A DNA stretch of 64,000 nucleotides from Bog-756 sp963738545 (GCA_963738545.1 CAVTXA010000008.1:1-64000); one strand, 5' to 3'. Positions 17,374 to 26,951 are shown, counted from the first letter of the stretch. Numbers and translations are program-made. Notes: generated from the letters alone by a model not told the origin.

Positions 17374-17841
17374 AAGGTAGAAGGTGCATGACCCTATTCG
17401 GTGAACTTCATCGCCTCAGTCTGAGTGGCTCCCGGGGATCGCCGGATCGGTGGGGATTGCCCGTCTATTGCTGGTTGCCACCTTTAGGGACGTACATAAA
17501 CCCGGACGCCCAATCGCAACGGTTGTCGCCATGTGCCTCGCCCCAAATTCGTATGCGTACCTTTGTGGGTCATCCTCCGAAGTCCGCCTGAATAGCACTG
17601 GGGCTGACCCCCCGGCGTGGGTGCAGCCAGTTCCACCTGTGATATGCCGGTTAGCCGTATTCCATAGGACCGATTCCTCCCTTAGGTTGTCCGCACATGG
17701 CCACAGCGCGGTCCTGGAGTCTGGGTGACGATCCAAGCCCCATCGGCGCTTGGGCCTGTTGGAAGGAGTAGCGCCAATGGGTTCCATCAGTCGTCGGTAC
17801 CTGAAGCAGGCACTCCCACAACAACTCGAGGTCGATCCGTG
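17374..17841. other. Gap before the GT87 gene, nothing recognised
   Basis: About 470 bases with several weak open frames on both strands and no protein-like sequence. The GT87 frame stays open upstream to 17725 but without membrane or family character. Confidence 0.5.
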
Positions 17842-19230
17842 ATGGCCCGTACCTCCGTGGGGGTCATACGAAAGAGCACACCTGCTCCTCCCGACCTCGC
17901 GCCCAGCTTGCCTGAGGGGCAGTGTCCCCTGCGCCGGGAGTCTTTCACTGGGGCACGGCTCGAGGCCTTTGCCGGAGTCCGCAACTGGTTGTGGCCCCTG
18001 CTCTCTGCAGCGATCGCCTTGGTCGCGGCAATCACCCTGGCCTTGTTCCACCGACAGATCGACCTGGGCACGTACCTTCTGGGCGGAGCTCATGCTTTTC
18101 GCCCGGACCTCTATCGAGTGACCTATCAGCCCACCGGCCTCGGATTTACCTACCCGCCGTTCGCTGCCCTGTGGTTCGCACAACTGGCCCACCTTCCCGT
18201 GCGATTAGCCCAGAGCCTGTTCACCTCGGCGAGCCTCGCTGCCCTCTTCGTAATCCTGGCCGCGAGCCTGCGAGCGACCCGCCCGAACCTCCAACGCCGG
18301 ACCGTCGTTTGGTGGTCGCTTCTCCTTCTGACACCGGTGGGCCTCCTCGATCCGATCCGCGAGTCTATTCTTCTCGGGCAGGTCAACATTCTGCTAGCGG
18401 CGGCCGTGATAGCCGACATGACCCTCATCCGCCCTGAACGCCGAGGGATTCTCGTAGCACTGGCAGCGGCGATCAAGATCACTCCGATTATCCTGATTCC
18501 GTACCTCATCCTCACCCGTCAGACCGGTGCATGGCGCCGAGCCTCGGGGGTCTTCGTTGCCGCAGCCGGCCTCGCCGCAATCGCCTCACCCCGTGCGTCG
18601 TGGACCTACTGGAGTCACCAGATTTGGAATCCGAGCCGAGCGGGGGGACTGGCTTGGGTCGGGAATCAGGGAGCGCTCGGAGTCCTTGAGCGTCTGCTCC
18701 ACCATCCACTCAACAGCGAGACAACGTGTGTCCTGGTCGTGGCCACCGTAGCCATCGGACTCTGGATATCGGTGAAGGCCTATCGACGGTACTGGCCAGT
18801 GCTCGGGTTTCTCGTTATCGAGACCACCGAATCGTTGGCGTCTCCGGTCTCGTGGTCGCATCACTACATCTGGATCGTCCTTCTGATCGCATGGCTTGCC
18901 TTGGCGGCCGATCGTCCGTCCTATGGGGAATTGTGGGCGGCTGTGGTGGCCGTCGTGTTCTGGGCCGCACCCTTCTGGTGGGTTCCCCACGGCTCAAATG
19001 TGAAGTACGCCGGCCATGGTTGGACGGTTCTGCTGTCCGACTCGTTCTTCATCGTCTTAGCCGCGGTCTTGGCGGCCGCCTCGTTGCGTCTCGCCCGCCG
19101 ACGATCAGAACTGCAGACGGCCAAGGTACCCGTCGCTGTCGATCTGAACTCCAGCGAACGGGCCGCGAGATCACCCGCTAGGGACAAGTCTGGAGGCAAT
19201 GTAAATCATGTGAGCACCCTTGGTGCTTAG
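17842..19230 (+). CDS. GT87-family membrane glycosyltransferase
   Basis: From the ATG at 17842 the protein has 462 residues and about ten hydrophobic helices. Family features: a conserved D early in the first loop (HRQIDLGTYLLGG), TYPPFAALWFAQL, GQVNILLAAAVIADM, AAIKITPIILIPYL, GNQGALGVL and SPVSWSHHYIW. These match DUF2029/GT87 enzymes such as mycobacterial PimE, which transfer mannose from polyprenol phosphate to outer lipids or glycans on the periplasmic side. The start could be the 17725 codon instead, adding 39 polar residues. Isolated gene. Confidence 0.87.
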   Translation: MARTSVGVIRKSTPAPPDLAPSLPEGQCPLRRESFTGARLEAFAGVRNWLWPLLSAAIALVAAITLALFHRQIDLGTYLLGGAHAFRPDLYRVTYQPTGLGFTYPPFAALWFAQLAHLPVRLAQSLFTSASLAALFVILAASLRATRPNLQRRTVVWWSLLLLTPVGLLDPIRESILLGQVNILLAAAVIADMTLIRPERRGILVALAAAIKITPIILIPYLILTRQTGAWRRASGVFVAAAGLAAIASPRASWTYWSHQIWNPSRAGGLAWVGNQGALGVLERLLHHPLNSETTCVLVVATVAIGLWISVKAYRRYWPVLGFLVIETTESLASPVSWSHHYIWIVLLIAWLALAADRPSYGELWAAVVAVVFWAAPFWWVPHGSNVKYAGHGWTVLLSDSFFIVLAAVLAAASLRLARRRSELQTAKVPVAVDLNSSERAARSPARDKSGGNVNHVSTLGA

Positions 19231-19305
19231 CCGTGAGGCAGCGAATGCAGCTTTACAGACCGAGGTCATGCAAGCTCCAGCCGGGCAGGTCAAACTGTTT
19301 GCCTG

Positions 19306-20640
19306 ATGAGCCGTCCGGACACCAAGTATGTGGCCGTGGGGGATGCTGACGTTGCTTACCAGGTCCTCGGAGAGGGACCTTCCGACCTCCTCTTCTTCAT
19401 TGGCCTTGGCAGCAACGTCGAAATGGCATGGGAGGACCCCGACATTGCCGACTTCCTCAGACGACTGGCGTCGTTGCGCCGCTTAATCCTTCTCGACCGA
19501 CGAGGCACGGGAGCTTCTGACGGAGTGCCGCGTAGCGCCATACCAACATGGGAGGAGTGGACGGAGGACATCGAATGCGTTCTCAACGCGGTCGGATCCG
19601 AGCGGACTGCCATTCTCGCGACGGTTGATGCAGGCCCTATCGCGATCCTCTACGCCGTTGCCCACCCCGAACGTATCGACTCTCTCGTGTTGTGCAATAG
19701 CAGCGCCCGATATCTGCTCGCTGATGACTATCCGATCGGTTTCACCCCTGAGGCGCTCGATTTCGTCATCGAGTTTCTTCGGACCCACTGGGGAACGCCG
19801 GAATTTCTCTCGCTTGCCGGTGCGGCCGGCCCGGAAGACCCAGTTCGCCGTGATGCTCTTGCTCGGCTCTTTCGGTCGTCGGTTACCCCGAGAACTGCGG
19901 CTGCACAGTACGACTACCTCCTTCGCAACCTCGATGTTCGCTCGGTACTCCCGCTCCTCCGGGCACCCACATTGGTTCTGAGTGCCGACAATCCAAACTT
20001 CCTGCCCATGGCTCACGGGCGCTATATGGCTGAGCACATTGAGGGATCCAAGTTTGTCGCGTTGCCGGGAGACGACATGTTGATCTTCAGCCAGCGGGAC
20101 CTGGTGTTCGACGAGGTGGCCGAGTTCTTGACCGGTACGAGACCAGTGACCGACATCGACCGAGTGCTGGTGTCTGTACTGTTCACCGATATCGTCGGAT
20201 CAACCGAACGAGTGGCCTCGCTGGGCGATCAACGGTGGCGGTCTTTGTTGGATGGACACGATCGAATCGTCCGAGAACAGCTTCGGATCTTCCGAGGTCG
20301 GGAGGTCAATACGACGGGAGACGGCTTCTTCGCTTCATTCGATGGCCCGGCGCGAGCCATTCGTTGCGGCCAGGTGATCATCGACGCCACTCGAGCACTG
20401 GGTATCGAGCTGCGCATGGGTCTACACACCGGTGAATGCGAGGTGAGGGGCAATGATCTGGGCGGCCTTGCTGTTCATATCGCGGCTCGTATCGGTGCTT
20501 TGGCTTCACCCAGCGAGGTTCTTGTCTCGGGCACCGTCAAGGACCTCGTGGTCGGATCGGGCATTGAGTTCACTGATCGGGGAGAGCACCTGTTGAAGGG
20601 GGTGCCCGGAAGCTGGAAGCTCTACGCGGTCTCAGGTTGA
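19306..20640 (+). CDS. Alpha/beta-hydrolase fused to class III adenylate cyclase
   Basis: A 444-residue protein. Residues about 1-275 are an alpha/beta-hydrolase fold (YQVLGEGPSDLLFFIGLGSN; LDRRGTGASDG; a C-terminal PTLVLSAD strand). At the nucleophile elbow the sequence is ATVDAGP, so the usual G-x-S-x-G Ser is absent and the domain is probably a sensor. Residues about 285-444 are a class III cyclase: VLFTDIVGST and GDGFFASFDGPARAI carry the two metal Asp, with LRMGLHTGECE and KGVPGSWKLYAV downstream. This architecture is common in mycobacteria and relatives. It likely makes cAMP in response to a ligand held by the dead hydrolase. Confidence 0.92.
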   Translation: MSRPDTKYVAVGDADVAYQVLGEGPSDLLFFIGLGSNVEMAWEDPDIADFLRRLASLRRLILLDRRGTGASDGVPRSAIPTWEEWTEDIECVLNAVGSERTAILATVDAGPIAILYAVAHPERIDSLVLCNSSARYLLADDYPIGFTPEALDFVIEFLRTHWGTPEFLSLAGAAGPEDPVRRDALARLFRSSVTPRTAAAQYDYLLRNLDVRSVLPLLRAPTLVLSADNPNFLPMAHGRYMAEHIEGSKFVALPGDDMLIFSQRDLVFDEVAEFLTGTRPVTDIDRVLVSVLFTDIVGSTERVASLGDQRWRSLLDGHDRIVREQLRIFRGREVNTTGDGFFASFDGPARAIRCGQVIIDATRALGIELRMGLHTGECEVRGNDLGGLAVHIAARIGALASPSEVLVSGTVKDLVVGSGIEFTDRGEHLLKGVPGSWKLYAVSG

Positions 20641-21021
20641 ATCGCAACTGGAGACGTGTCCACCTTGGACTCAGCTCTAGCTTGTGACGACGACGAGGCC
20701 CAAGGAGTCGTCTCGTCGTCAGGACCACAACCTGTGCCCTTTTGTGCGGCTTGACGGACCTCCATTGCCAGATATGGGCACTCGAGGTGGGAGCCCGACG
20801 GGCGCAACGAGCTCAGCTCTGGAGGTTGTGGGGACGGATGGTCGGTCCTCAGCTCAAGCGGCTGAGGCGGGTAACGGCGTCAGGTCGCCCCCGCCCTCGG
20901 AGATTCCGGCCGGCCCCGCAACGGCTCTGATCCGGTCCGCTGGAGAGTCATCGGAAGAAGCGGGACAAGTCGGCTCGGTAGACCAGCCGACGTCCTGTTT
21001 CGGGGAGCGGGAAGCTGGACT
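20641..21021. other. Convergent gap with inverted repeats
   Basis: No gene seen. Contains inverted-repeat copy 6 at 20848-20866, a degenerate copy at 20812-20830 (CTCAGC TCTGGAG GTTGTG), and a half-similar word at 20670. Their clustering suggests repeated duplication of the element. Confidence 0.5.
20848..20866. repeat. Inverted repeat CTCAGC-N7-GCTGAG, copy 6
   Basis: CTCAGC TCAAGCG GCTGAG, extended by one base on each side to CCTCAGC/GCTGAGG. In a convergent gap. Confidence 0.75.
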
Positions 21022-21645
21022 CTATGGCGAGTTGGTTTCGCCTGCGGCGACACGAAGCTGAGTAATGACTGCTGCGATTGCGTCGGCAGCAGCGTCAGCG
21101 GCATCGATGAAGCTCAGACCCAGCATGTCGACCAGAACGACCCCGCCTTCAGGTGACTCAAGGAGGATGATGGCTGCCGTTGCTCGTTCCGTCTCAGGAC
21201 CGGGCGCACCGATCTCGTCGAGTAGCTCACGTATCCGTCGGCGCACCCGGCCGTGGCGAGCGCGTCGGACGTCGCTTGACAGGCCGGGCACCATTCCGAT
21301 CCGCCAGAGCGCCTCGTGACGTTCGGCGCGAGCGTACGCTGCGCGGGTGAACCCCGGGATGTCGTCCGCCGTGACGAGCGGGTGGTCAACGGGCCCCAGT
21401 GCCTCGCGTGTCCACTCGGCCAGAGCCTCGACGCGGGCTGAGCGGTCCGGAAAGTAGTGGTAGATAGTCCGAACCGACACTCCGGCTTCCTTGGCAGCTT
21501 CTGTCACGTTGACGTCGACGGCGTTTGGCCGTCCGAGTTGGCCTGCCAGGGCTTCGAGTATCCGCTGCCGCGTATGCTCGGCCTGCCTCTCGCGAACCGG
21601 ACTCGAATAGCGGCGCGCCTTGGTAATCGGTGTCGATTGGCTCAA
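21022..21645 (-). CDS. TetR-family regulator
   Basis: A 207-residue protein. N-terminal HTH: RQRILEALAGQL...NVTEAAKEAGVSVRTIYHYF (residues about 28-67), followed by a helical domain with no clear ligand clue. Its start overlaps the cupin stop by four bases, so both are made from one message with the cupin first; the regulator probably represses this operon. Confidence 0.92.
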   Translation of the reverse strand: MSQSTPITKARRYSSPVRERQAEHTRQRILEALAGQLGRPNAVDVNVTEAAKEAGVSVRTIYHYFPDRSARVEALAEWTREALGPVDHPLVTADDIPGFTRAAYARAERHEALWRIGMVPGLSSDVRRARHGRVRRRIRELLDEIGAPGPETERATAAIILLESPEGGVVLVDMLGLSFIDAADAAADAIAAVITQLRVAAGETNSP

Positions 21646-22121
21646 AACAGCGGGCTGACCATGCGGTTCCGTTTCGCGACCGCAATCACCGTCTCGATGT
21701 CATCGGTGGCGCCAGCGAGCGTCTCCTCCATGTCGGAGAAGAAGGCATGTGCGCCTCTGGTCGAGATCACCGTGAACCGGCACTGCTCGCTGCGAGCCTG
21801 GAAGCTGTGGACGACGCCACCAGGGATGTACGCCGAGCTGCCGGGACCGAGGATCTGCTCAGAAGGTTCTTCGATCCCGGCGGACCAGTCGACAACCGCC
21901 AGCTGCCCTTCGAGAACGATGTAGCCCTCCGCCCATGGGTGGCCATGGGGAGGCGGTCCACTTCCCTCGCTGGACTCCACCTCGAATACCTCGAAGGCGG
22001 CCGCGCCTAGCGCCCGGTCGACCTGGGGTGTAATCCGCTCGCCCATCACCCGCAGCGGTGACGCGGGCTGAGTTCGATACGAGATCTTCGTGTGCGATTC
22101 GGTTGTTGGTTGCATTGTCAT
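21642..22121 (-). CDS. Cupin-domain protein
   Basis: The cupin core is at about residues 50-125: PPHGHPWAEGYIVLEGQLAV (motif 1 with His/Glu) and GPGSSAYIPGGVVHSFQA (motif 2). The start used is the ATG at 22121 (159 residues); an upstream start at 22157 would add 12. Metal ligands look complete, so it could be an enzyme (dioxygenase or isomerase) or a small-molecule binder. Four-base overlap with the TetR gene. Confidence 0.85.
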   Translation of the reverse strand: MTMQPTTESHTKISYRTQPASPLRVMGERITPQVDRALGAAAFEVFEVESSEGSGPPPHGHPWAEGYIVLEGQLAVVDWSAGIEEPSEQILGPGSSAYIPGGVVHSFQARSEQCRFTVISTRGAHAFFSDMEETLAGATDDIETVIAVAKRNRMVSPLF

Positions 22122-22168
22122 GTAATGAAGTATCGGGCACCGCTCAAATCGTGTCAACCCTCTGCAAC

Positions 22169-22475
22169 GAATTTATCGCCGGCCTGACGGTCGCCGCGGC
22201 GGTTCAGCCGGTGTCGTTGGTTCATCCTTGCCGCTGCTGGCGTCGAGGGGACTGGTTCCAGCAGAGGTGAGCGAACGCCGCTTCGTTGCGTAGGCGGCGA
22301 GGGTTGTCACCTGCGGCGACCAGAAGTGCGGACGCAACGTCGGTACCAACTCCCGAACGAGGCCGGAGTTCAGGAGCGGTCTCCCGCACCATCGGCTTCA
22401 CGATGGCATCGATCTCAATGATCTCCTCCCCGATCTCGTTGGCTCGACGGGCCAGCATCCGCAGGGCCTGGGCCT
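22169..22475 (-). pseudogene. IS110-family transposase fragment
   Basis: C-terminal part of an IS110 (DEDD) transposase, truncated at both sides and frameshifted twice. Read on the minus strand: LRMLARRANEIGEEIIEID, RSGVGTDVASALLVAAGD and RRLRNEAAFAHLC in one frame, then GTSPLDASSGK in a second frame, then RHRLNRRGDRQA in a third. These match the family's GVGP..A.LL, AF..L.G..P..ASSGK and RHRLNRGGDRQAN blocks. No terminal repeats are visible. It lies directly after the end of the HTH gene on the same strand. Confidence 0.85.
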
Positions 22476-22831
22476 CAGTACAGCCGCCGTGTCTCGTTGG
22501 CGTAGCGCGCGGCCAACTGCCGGGAGACCCCCCAGGCTCTACCGCTCTCAGCAACGGTCATTCCCTCCTCGAGTCCAGCGGCGGTGAGAGTACTCCGAAC
22601 TTGATGCCGACATTTCTCAAGAGCTTCGAGAGCGTCATTCAGCTGCTGTCGCGCTGCTTTGGCATTGACGTCTTCCAGGGTTTCACGAATTGGATCCCCC
22701 AGGCGAAATTTTTCCAGCGCTTTCACATAGACGGCTTCATTCTCCCGCAAAGAGGAGCGGAGTCCTTTCGTTACCTCGATCAGACGCTCAATTTCCTCAA
22801 TGGCAGCGCTCCGGAGCTGATCCATACCCAT
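22475..22831 (-). CDS. Small HTH protein A
   Basis: A 118-residue mostly helical protein. The C-terminus has an HTH (MTVAESGRAWGVSRQLAARY) like those of resolvase or MerR-type regulators. It is a divergent paralog of the protein at 24911-25288: both have a long helical N-part with [AG]-[DR]-P-[IM]-x-[EI] followed by a second helix and the same HTH position. The last codons abut the IS110 scrap, so the original C-terminus may have been changed. Probably a DNA-binding regulator; start among several nearby codons is uncertain. Confidence 0.55.
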   Translation of the reverse strand: MGMDQLRSAAIEEIERLIEVTKGLRSSLRENEAVYVKALEKFRLGDPIRETLEDVNAKAARQQLNDALEALEKCRHQVRSTLTAAGLEEGMTVAESGRAWGVSRQLAARYANETRRLY

Positions 22832-22913
22832 GATGCTAGGCACCGCGAAGTCTCGTACGAGGGATACAGGCCAGGCCGAGAGGTCGGAAAAGTTTCATCT
22901 TGTTGATCCTTTC

Positions 22914-24884
22914 TCATCCGTCTGATGGTCCGATGGGGCCTGGGTGGCCCAGATAAAATCCTTGACCAAAGTCGACGCCGGCGTCCCTCACGCACTGCAA
23001 CGTGGCGTCATCTTCGATTCCCTCGGCCACCGTGCGAACATTGAACGCCCGAGCAAGGCGGACGATCGCCTCGACAACGTAGCGATTCGCTTGATTGGTC
23101 GCGAGATCCCGGACGAACTCGATGTCGATCTTGAGCTGGGTGATGGGGAGCTTCTTGAGGTAGACGAGGCTTCCAAATCCGGTGCCGAAGTCATCGATTG
23201 CCAGTCCACATCCCAGCCCCGCCAGACTCCTGGCGAACTCCGCCCCGGCTCTCAAGTCGGTCATGAGGGCCGTCTCGGTTATTTCGAACACGAGGTCAGC
23301 CGCATCAGCCCCAGCCTTGTGAATCTCCTCCTCGATGAACGACAACATGCCCGGTGACTCCAGGGACGCGGCCGATAGGTTGCAGTTGATGGTCCGCCCT
23401 TGAGCCGCCAGTTCGATGCTTCGGCCGACAACCCATCGGTCAATCTCAGCGATCAACCCATACTTCTCCGCGGCCGGCAAAAACTCGCCTGGCAGGATGA
23501 TCTTGCCGTCGCGGTCCATCATGCGCACCAGGATCTCCTCCGACGGGCGAGCCTCCAGGAGCGGCACAATCGGCTGTGAGTACAGGACCAGGCGATCCTC
23601 GTCCAGGGCGTCGCGGATTCGACCGACCCAGCTGAGAGCAGCCAGTTCGCGCCGCAACGCCTCCTCTTTCTTCTTCTCCTCGGTGGCGTCGCGGAAGACC
23701 ACGACCACTCCTTCGATGGTCCCTTCGCTTTGCAACGGCGCCGAGGAGAAGGCCGCCGGAAACGTCGTCCCGTCCTTGCGAGTGAACGTGGCATCAGAGC
23801 TGCGCAGAGTTCGGCCCAGCACGCGGACCTCTAGCAGTGAGCACTCTTCAGCTGGGATCGGTCGGTGGTCCGCGTCCTGGAAGTGGATCGTCTCGTGCAT
23901 CGGCTGGCCCAACAGCTCATCTTCGGTCCATCCCAGCAAGCGAGAAGCTGCGGGATTGACAGATGTGACTAAGCCCTCCGCGTCCAACGTGTAGAGACCC
24001 TCGGCCATGTTGTCCATGACCGTTTGGCGGAATGCCATTGCTTCTTTGCGTTCGGTGATGTCTACGACGACGTTGCCGACGCCGATTATCTCGCCGTCAA
24101 CCTGCACCGGGTAGAAGCTAGCCAGGAAGTGCGTGACCCGCATCGGCCTCTCTACGCTGGTGCGGGTCAGCAAGACATTAGACACGTGTTCGCCAGCCAG
24201 CGCCCGGCGATAGACGCCTTCCAGTTCGGGCCACAGATCCGGAACCGCTTCGGCGACGGTGCATCCGATCTGTTCGGAAACCGCTCGCCCATCGATATCG
24301 GCAAGTCGCTTGTTGATCCACACGATCCGGAGATCGTGATCGACCAGCTTGATGCCGACGGGGGCCGCATCCCCTATTGTCTCCAGAAAGCTGAGCGCCT
24401 GCACCGCCTCCTTCTCCGACTGGCGCAGGGACAACTCCAAACTCCGTTGGTCGTCGATGTCGGTCGCCGTTCCGATCCAAATGTTCACCTTGCCATCGGC
24501 GCCGCGCACCGGCTCGGCGTGGAAGGAGTGCCAGCGATATACCCCGTCGAACCGACGAAGCCGACAATCGACGGCATACTCCGTTCCGGTGGCAACTGCT
24601 TCGGCCCAAGCCCTCTTGGCCGACTCTTGGTCATCGGGATGAGAAGCGGCCAGCCATCCATCTTCACAGTTCCGACTCCGGAGGTGACCCGTATATGCCA
24701 ATCCACGAGGATTCAACGACATCGTCACGCCGTCCGCCGACGCAGTCCACACAACATGGGGCACCGAGTCCAGGATCAGCTGGGCGTCCGCCTCAGTCCG
24801 ACCGGCCGGATGGCCCGATGCTTCGAGCGAGAACCGGGAAAATGAGGGCACTTCTAACGTCACTACAGCAGAGTCGGTACGCAC
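22914..24884 (-). CDS. PAS-PAS-PAS-EAL cyclic-di-GMP phosphodiesterase
   Basis: A 656-residue cytosolic signalling protein. PAS domains lie at about residues 33-150, 160-285 and 288-405 (ILDSVPHVVWTASADG; FLETIGDAAPVGIKLV; VMDNMAEGLYTLDAEG), the first and second followed by PAC-type ends. The EAL domain occupies about residues 415-650. Its catalytic set is complete: EILVRM, NLSAAS, FEITET, AIDDFGTGFGSL, LKID, VAEGIED and GQGFYLG. There is no GGDEF domain, so it should hydrolyse cyclic-di-GMP under control of the PAS sensors. Flanked on the same strand by two paralogous HTH proteins. Confidence 0.93.
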   Translation of the reverse strand: MRTDSAVVTLEVPSFSRFSLEASGHPAGRTEADAQLILDSVPHVVWTASADGVTMSLNPRGLAYTGHLRSRNCEDGWLAASHPDDQESAKRAWAEAVATGTEYAVDCRLRRFDGVYRWHSFHAEPVRGADGKVNIWIGTATDIDDQRSLELSLRQSEKEAVQALSFLETIGDAAPVGIKLVDHDLRIVWINKRLADIDGRAVSEQIGCTVAEAVPDLWPELEGVYRRALAGEHVSNVLLTRTSVERPMRVTHFLASFYPVQVDGEIIGVGNVVVDITERKEAMAFRQTVMDNMAEGLYTLDAEGLVTSVNPAASRLLGWTEDELLGQPMHETIHFQDADHRPIPAEECSLLEVRVLGRTLRSSDATFTRKDGTTFPAAFSSAPLQSEGTIEGVVVVFRDATEEKKKEEALRRELAALSWVGRIRDALDEDRLVLYSQPIVPLLEARPSEEILVRMMDRDGKIILPGEFLPAAEKYGLIAEIDRWVVGRSIELAAQGRTINCNLSAASLESPGMLSFIEEEIHKAGADAADLVFEITETALMTDLRAGAEFARSLAGLGCGLAIDDFGTGFGSLVYLKKLPITQLKIDIEFVRDLATNQANRYVVEAIVRLARAFNVRTVAEGIEDDATLQCVRDAGVDFGQGFYLGHPGPIGPSDG

Positions 24885-24910
24885 TGGGGGGGTACCTTTA
24901 GCGCCAATGT

Positions 24911-25288
24911 TCAGTTTTCTGGGGAGGGTGCAGCCGGGCGGCCTCCTTCCGAGCGGTAGAGGCGGGTTCCCGCCTGCCGCGAGATACCTAGCCGAGCGGA
25001 CGCGTCCGTGATTGAAAGGCCCTCCTCATCGATCATGGTTCGGATTACTCCCGCCCGCATCGACTGAATTTCTCTTTCGAACTGACGAAACGCCTCTGCC
25101 GCATCCAGCCGGATACCCCGGCCACCACCGCCGATCAGGTCGTCCACAATCTCGCTCATAGGCCGCCCCGCGAGCCGGGCATCCCGCGCTCTATGGAGAG
25201 GCCGCACTGCGGCTTCTACCGACTCGCACGCAGTCCGGCCAGAGTCAGTCACCCTCTGAACGGAAGCCACAAACCGGTCTTCTGCCAT
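24911..25288 (-). CDS. Small HTH protein B
   Basis: A 125-residue protein; ATG at 25288 has GGAGG four bases upstream. Long helical N-part, then the HTH LSITDASARLGISRQAGTRL near the C-terminus. Paralogous to the protein at 22475-22831 by architecture. It precedes the PAS-EAL gene by 26 bp on the same strand and may form an operon with it. Confidence 0.65.
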   Translation of the reverse strand: MAEDRFVASVQRVTDSGRTACESVEAAVRPLHRARDARLAGRPMSEIVDDLIGGGGRGIRLDAAEAFRQFEREIQSMRAGVIRTMIDEEGLSITDASARLGISRQAGTRLYRSEGGRPAAPSPEN

Positions 25289-25670
25289 GAGTCCTCCGTG
25301 CTGGCGGCCCTCATCGCCAGTATCGCGCACGCGGTCGCATGAAGTGACTCAGAAGCAAAATCGAACAGTGTCCCAATTCGCTGGACAGTAACCACTGGTC
25401 AATCATTCCCGCCGCGTCAGCAAGGATCTGTGTCATCCGCTTTGTCAGCGGCTCGACCTAGCTTGGGTTGGATCTCAGACTCTGCTCGTTAGGAGGTCGC
25501 CACCGCCCTCAGTCTTGCCAGGCATTCCTGCAGTCTTGGCACTTCAGGCAGTCAACCAAGAGCTACACACCCAACTTGACCGGATCGGCCAGAGGGCGTC
25601 CGCACCACGGCGCCGCCGGACGCGTCGGTAGGGACTCGATGTGAACCAGATGCGAAATAGTTCGTGCCAA
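25289..25670. other. Gap, nothing recognised
   Basis: About 380 bases with no convincing gene on either strand and no repeat of the types seen elsewhere. Confidence 0.5.
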
Positions 25671-26072
25671 TTACTTCCAACCTGGCGTGCGGCCCGCTTG
25701 TTCGATCCACTTCTGCAATTCCGTGGTCTGCACCTCCTCCAAGCTGGTGAGCTTGCTGTACCGAGTTCGGTCGGCCGTTCCGAGAGGGGGTGGCGACTCA
25801 AAGTCGGCACCGCCGAGGAAGAGGATATTCACGGAAACGTCGTAGGCGGCTATTTCGATGATCCACCCGAGTCGTGCTCGCCCGTAGTACGCCCTCTTTC
25901 GATTGACGGCATAGTCAAGGTCGGCGACCGTCGCTCGGATCAACTCATCCAACTCCTGGACGATTGGCTGCAAATCTGGCATGAGATGTCGGCACCACTC
26001 CTCGATGTCGGAGTGGTCCGCAGAGGGCTCTGGCGGCTTTCGCCCGGCATTCCCTTTGATCCCTTTTGGCAT
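25671..26072 (-). CDS. DUF1801-family protein
   Basis: A 133-residue protein. Features of the DUF1801 (YdhG/YjbR-associated) family: WCRHLMPDLQPIVQELDELI, KRAYYGRARLGWIIEIAAYD, SVNILFLGGADF, PLGTADRTRY and a C-terminal helix ending in QAGRTPGW. Members are small cytosolic proteins of uncertain function, sometimes linked to iron or frataxin-like folds. Divergent neighbours none; the next gene lies downstream on the same strand. Confidence 0.85.
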   Translation of the reverse strand: MPKGIKGNAGRKPPEPSADHSDIEEWCRHLMPDLQPIVQELDELIRATVADLDYAVNRKRAYYGRARLGWIIEIAAYDVSVNILFLGGADFESPPPLGTADRTRYSKLTSLEEVQTTELQKWIEQAGRTPGWK

Positions 26073-26108
26073 CGCACTGCCTCCTCGTCATTCATCTGCA
26101 CCTGCAGG

Positions 26109-26951
26109 CTAGCTAGCGCTAGGTGCATCGGCCGAACCCAACACCACAACACCGACGATGGCCACCGCGAGTCCCACGGCCGCCGAGGCGACGTGGCCAG
26201 TGCCGCTACCTGAGATTCTTTCTCCATAGACCGTGATCCCAAGGATCACACTCGAGAAGAGCGTCACGGCGTTGCTCGACGCCATCGCCGGTGCGAGGAC
26301 ACCAGTCTTGAGTGAGCCCTGTGCAAGTACGAACCCGACCACGGCCGAGATAGCGAGCACGTAGACCGACCAGTCGGCAAGAAGGGATAGGACGCCCTGA
26401 CCGAGTTCGTCAACAAAGGTCTTAGTCACAGCGGCTTGCAATCCGTATGCGAATCCAGCAGCGCTACCCAACAGGAGGGCCTTCGATGCGCCACTCCTGC
26501 GGATACCGAATGCAGCCAGCACACCGACGAGGGCCAGTGTGCTCAGACAGGCATCCCACCACAGCGAACCGCTCGGCTGCGCCGTGCCTCCACTCGGCGC
26601 CCCGGCCCACAAGAAGACCATGATGCCGAGCAGTACGGCCGAAGCTCCCATCCACTCGCGAGGTCCGATTCGTTGATTCGTGAGCCAGATCCCCAGCGGA
26701 AGGGCGATCACAAGGCTCATCGCGGTCAGGGACTGCACGACGACCAGCGGGCCACGGTCGAGGGCAGCCGCTTGGAGGATCCAACCGGAAGCGAGGGCGA
26801 CCATGCCGGCCAACCAAACCGGCCTGTGAAGAATCTCGATGAGAAATCGTGGATCGTTCTCCCCCGAAGTGGTCTGGAGAGCCCCCTTTTGCTGGAGGAC
26901 CGTGCCGAGAGCAAATGCCAAGGCCGCTAGAACCGCCAACGTGTAGGCCAC
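26109..26951 (-). CDS. DMT/EamA-type transporter
   Basis: A 280-residue protein with nine to ten hydrophobic helices in two similar halves, as in drug/metabolite transporters. The N-terminal LAALAFALGTVLQQKGAL and PLVVVQSLTAMSLVIALPLG are characteristic of the actinobacterial EamA/NIPA-like group, and VLAPAMASSNAVTLFSSVIL mirrors it in the second half. Transport substrate unknown. Possibly co-transcribed with the DUF1801 gene. Confidence 0.85.
   Translation of the reverse strand: MAYTLAVLAALAFALGTVLQQKGALQTTSGENDPRFLIEILHRPVWLAGMVALASGWILQAAALDRGPLVVVQSLTAMSLVIALPLGIWLTNQRIGPREWMGASAVLLGIMVFLWAGAPSGGTAQPSGSLWWDACLSTLALVGVLAAFGIRRSGASKALLLGSAAGFAYGLQAAVTKTFVDELGQGVLSLLADWSVYVLAISAVVGFVLAQGSLKTGVLAPAMASSNAVTLFSSVILGITVYGERISGSGTGHVASAAVGLAVAIVGVVVLGSADAPSAS

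Noticed and set aside
17388..17591. A 67-codon plus-strand frame as a gene
   Set aside because: No ribosome site, no protein-like composition.
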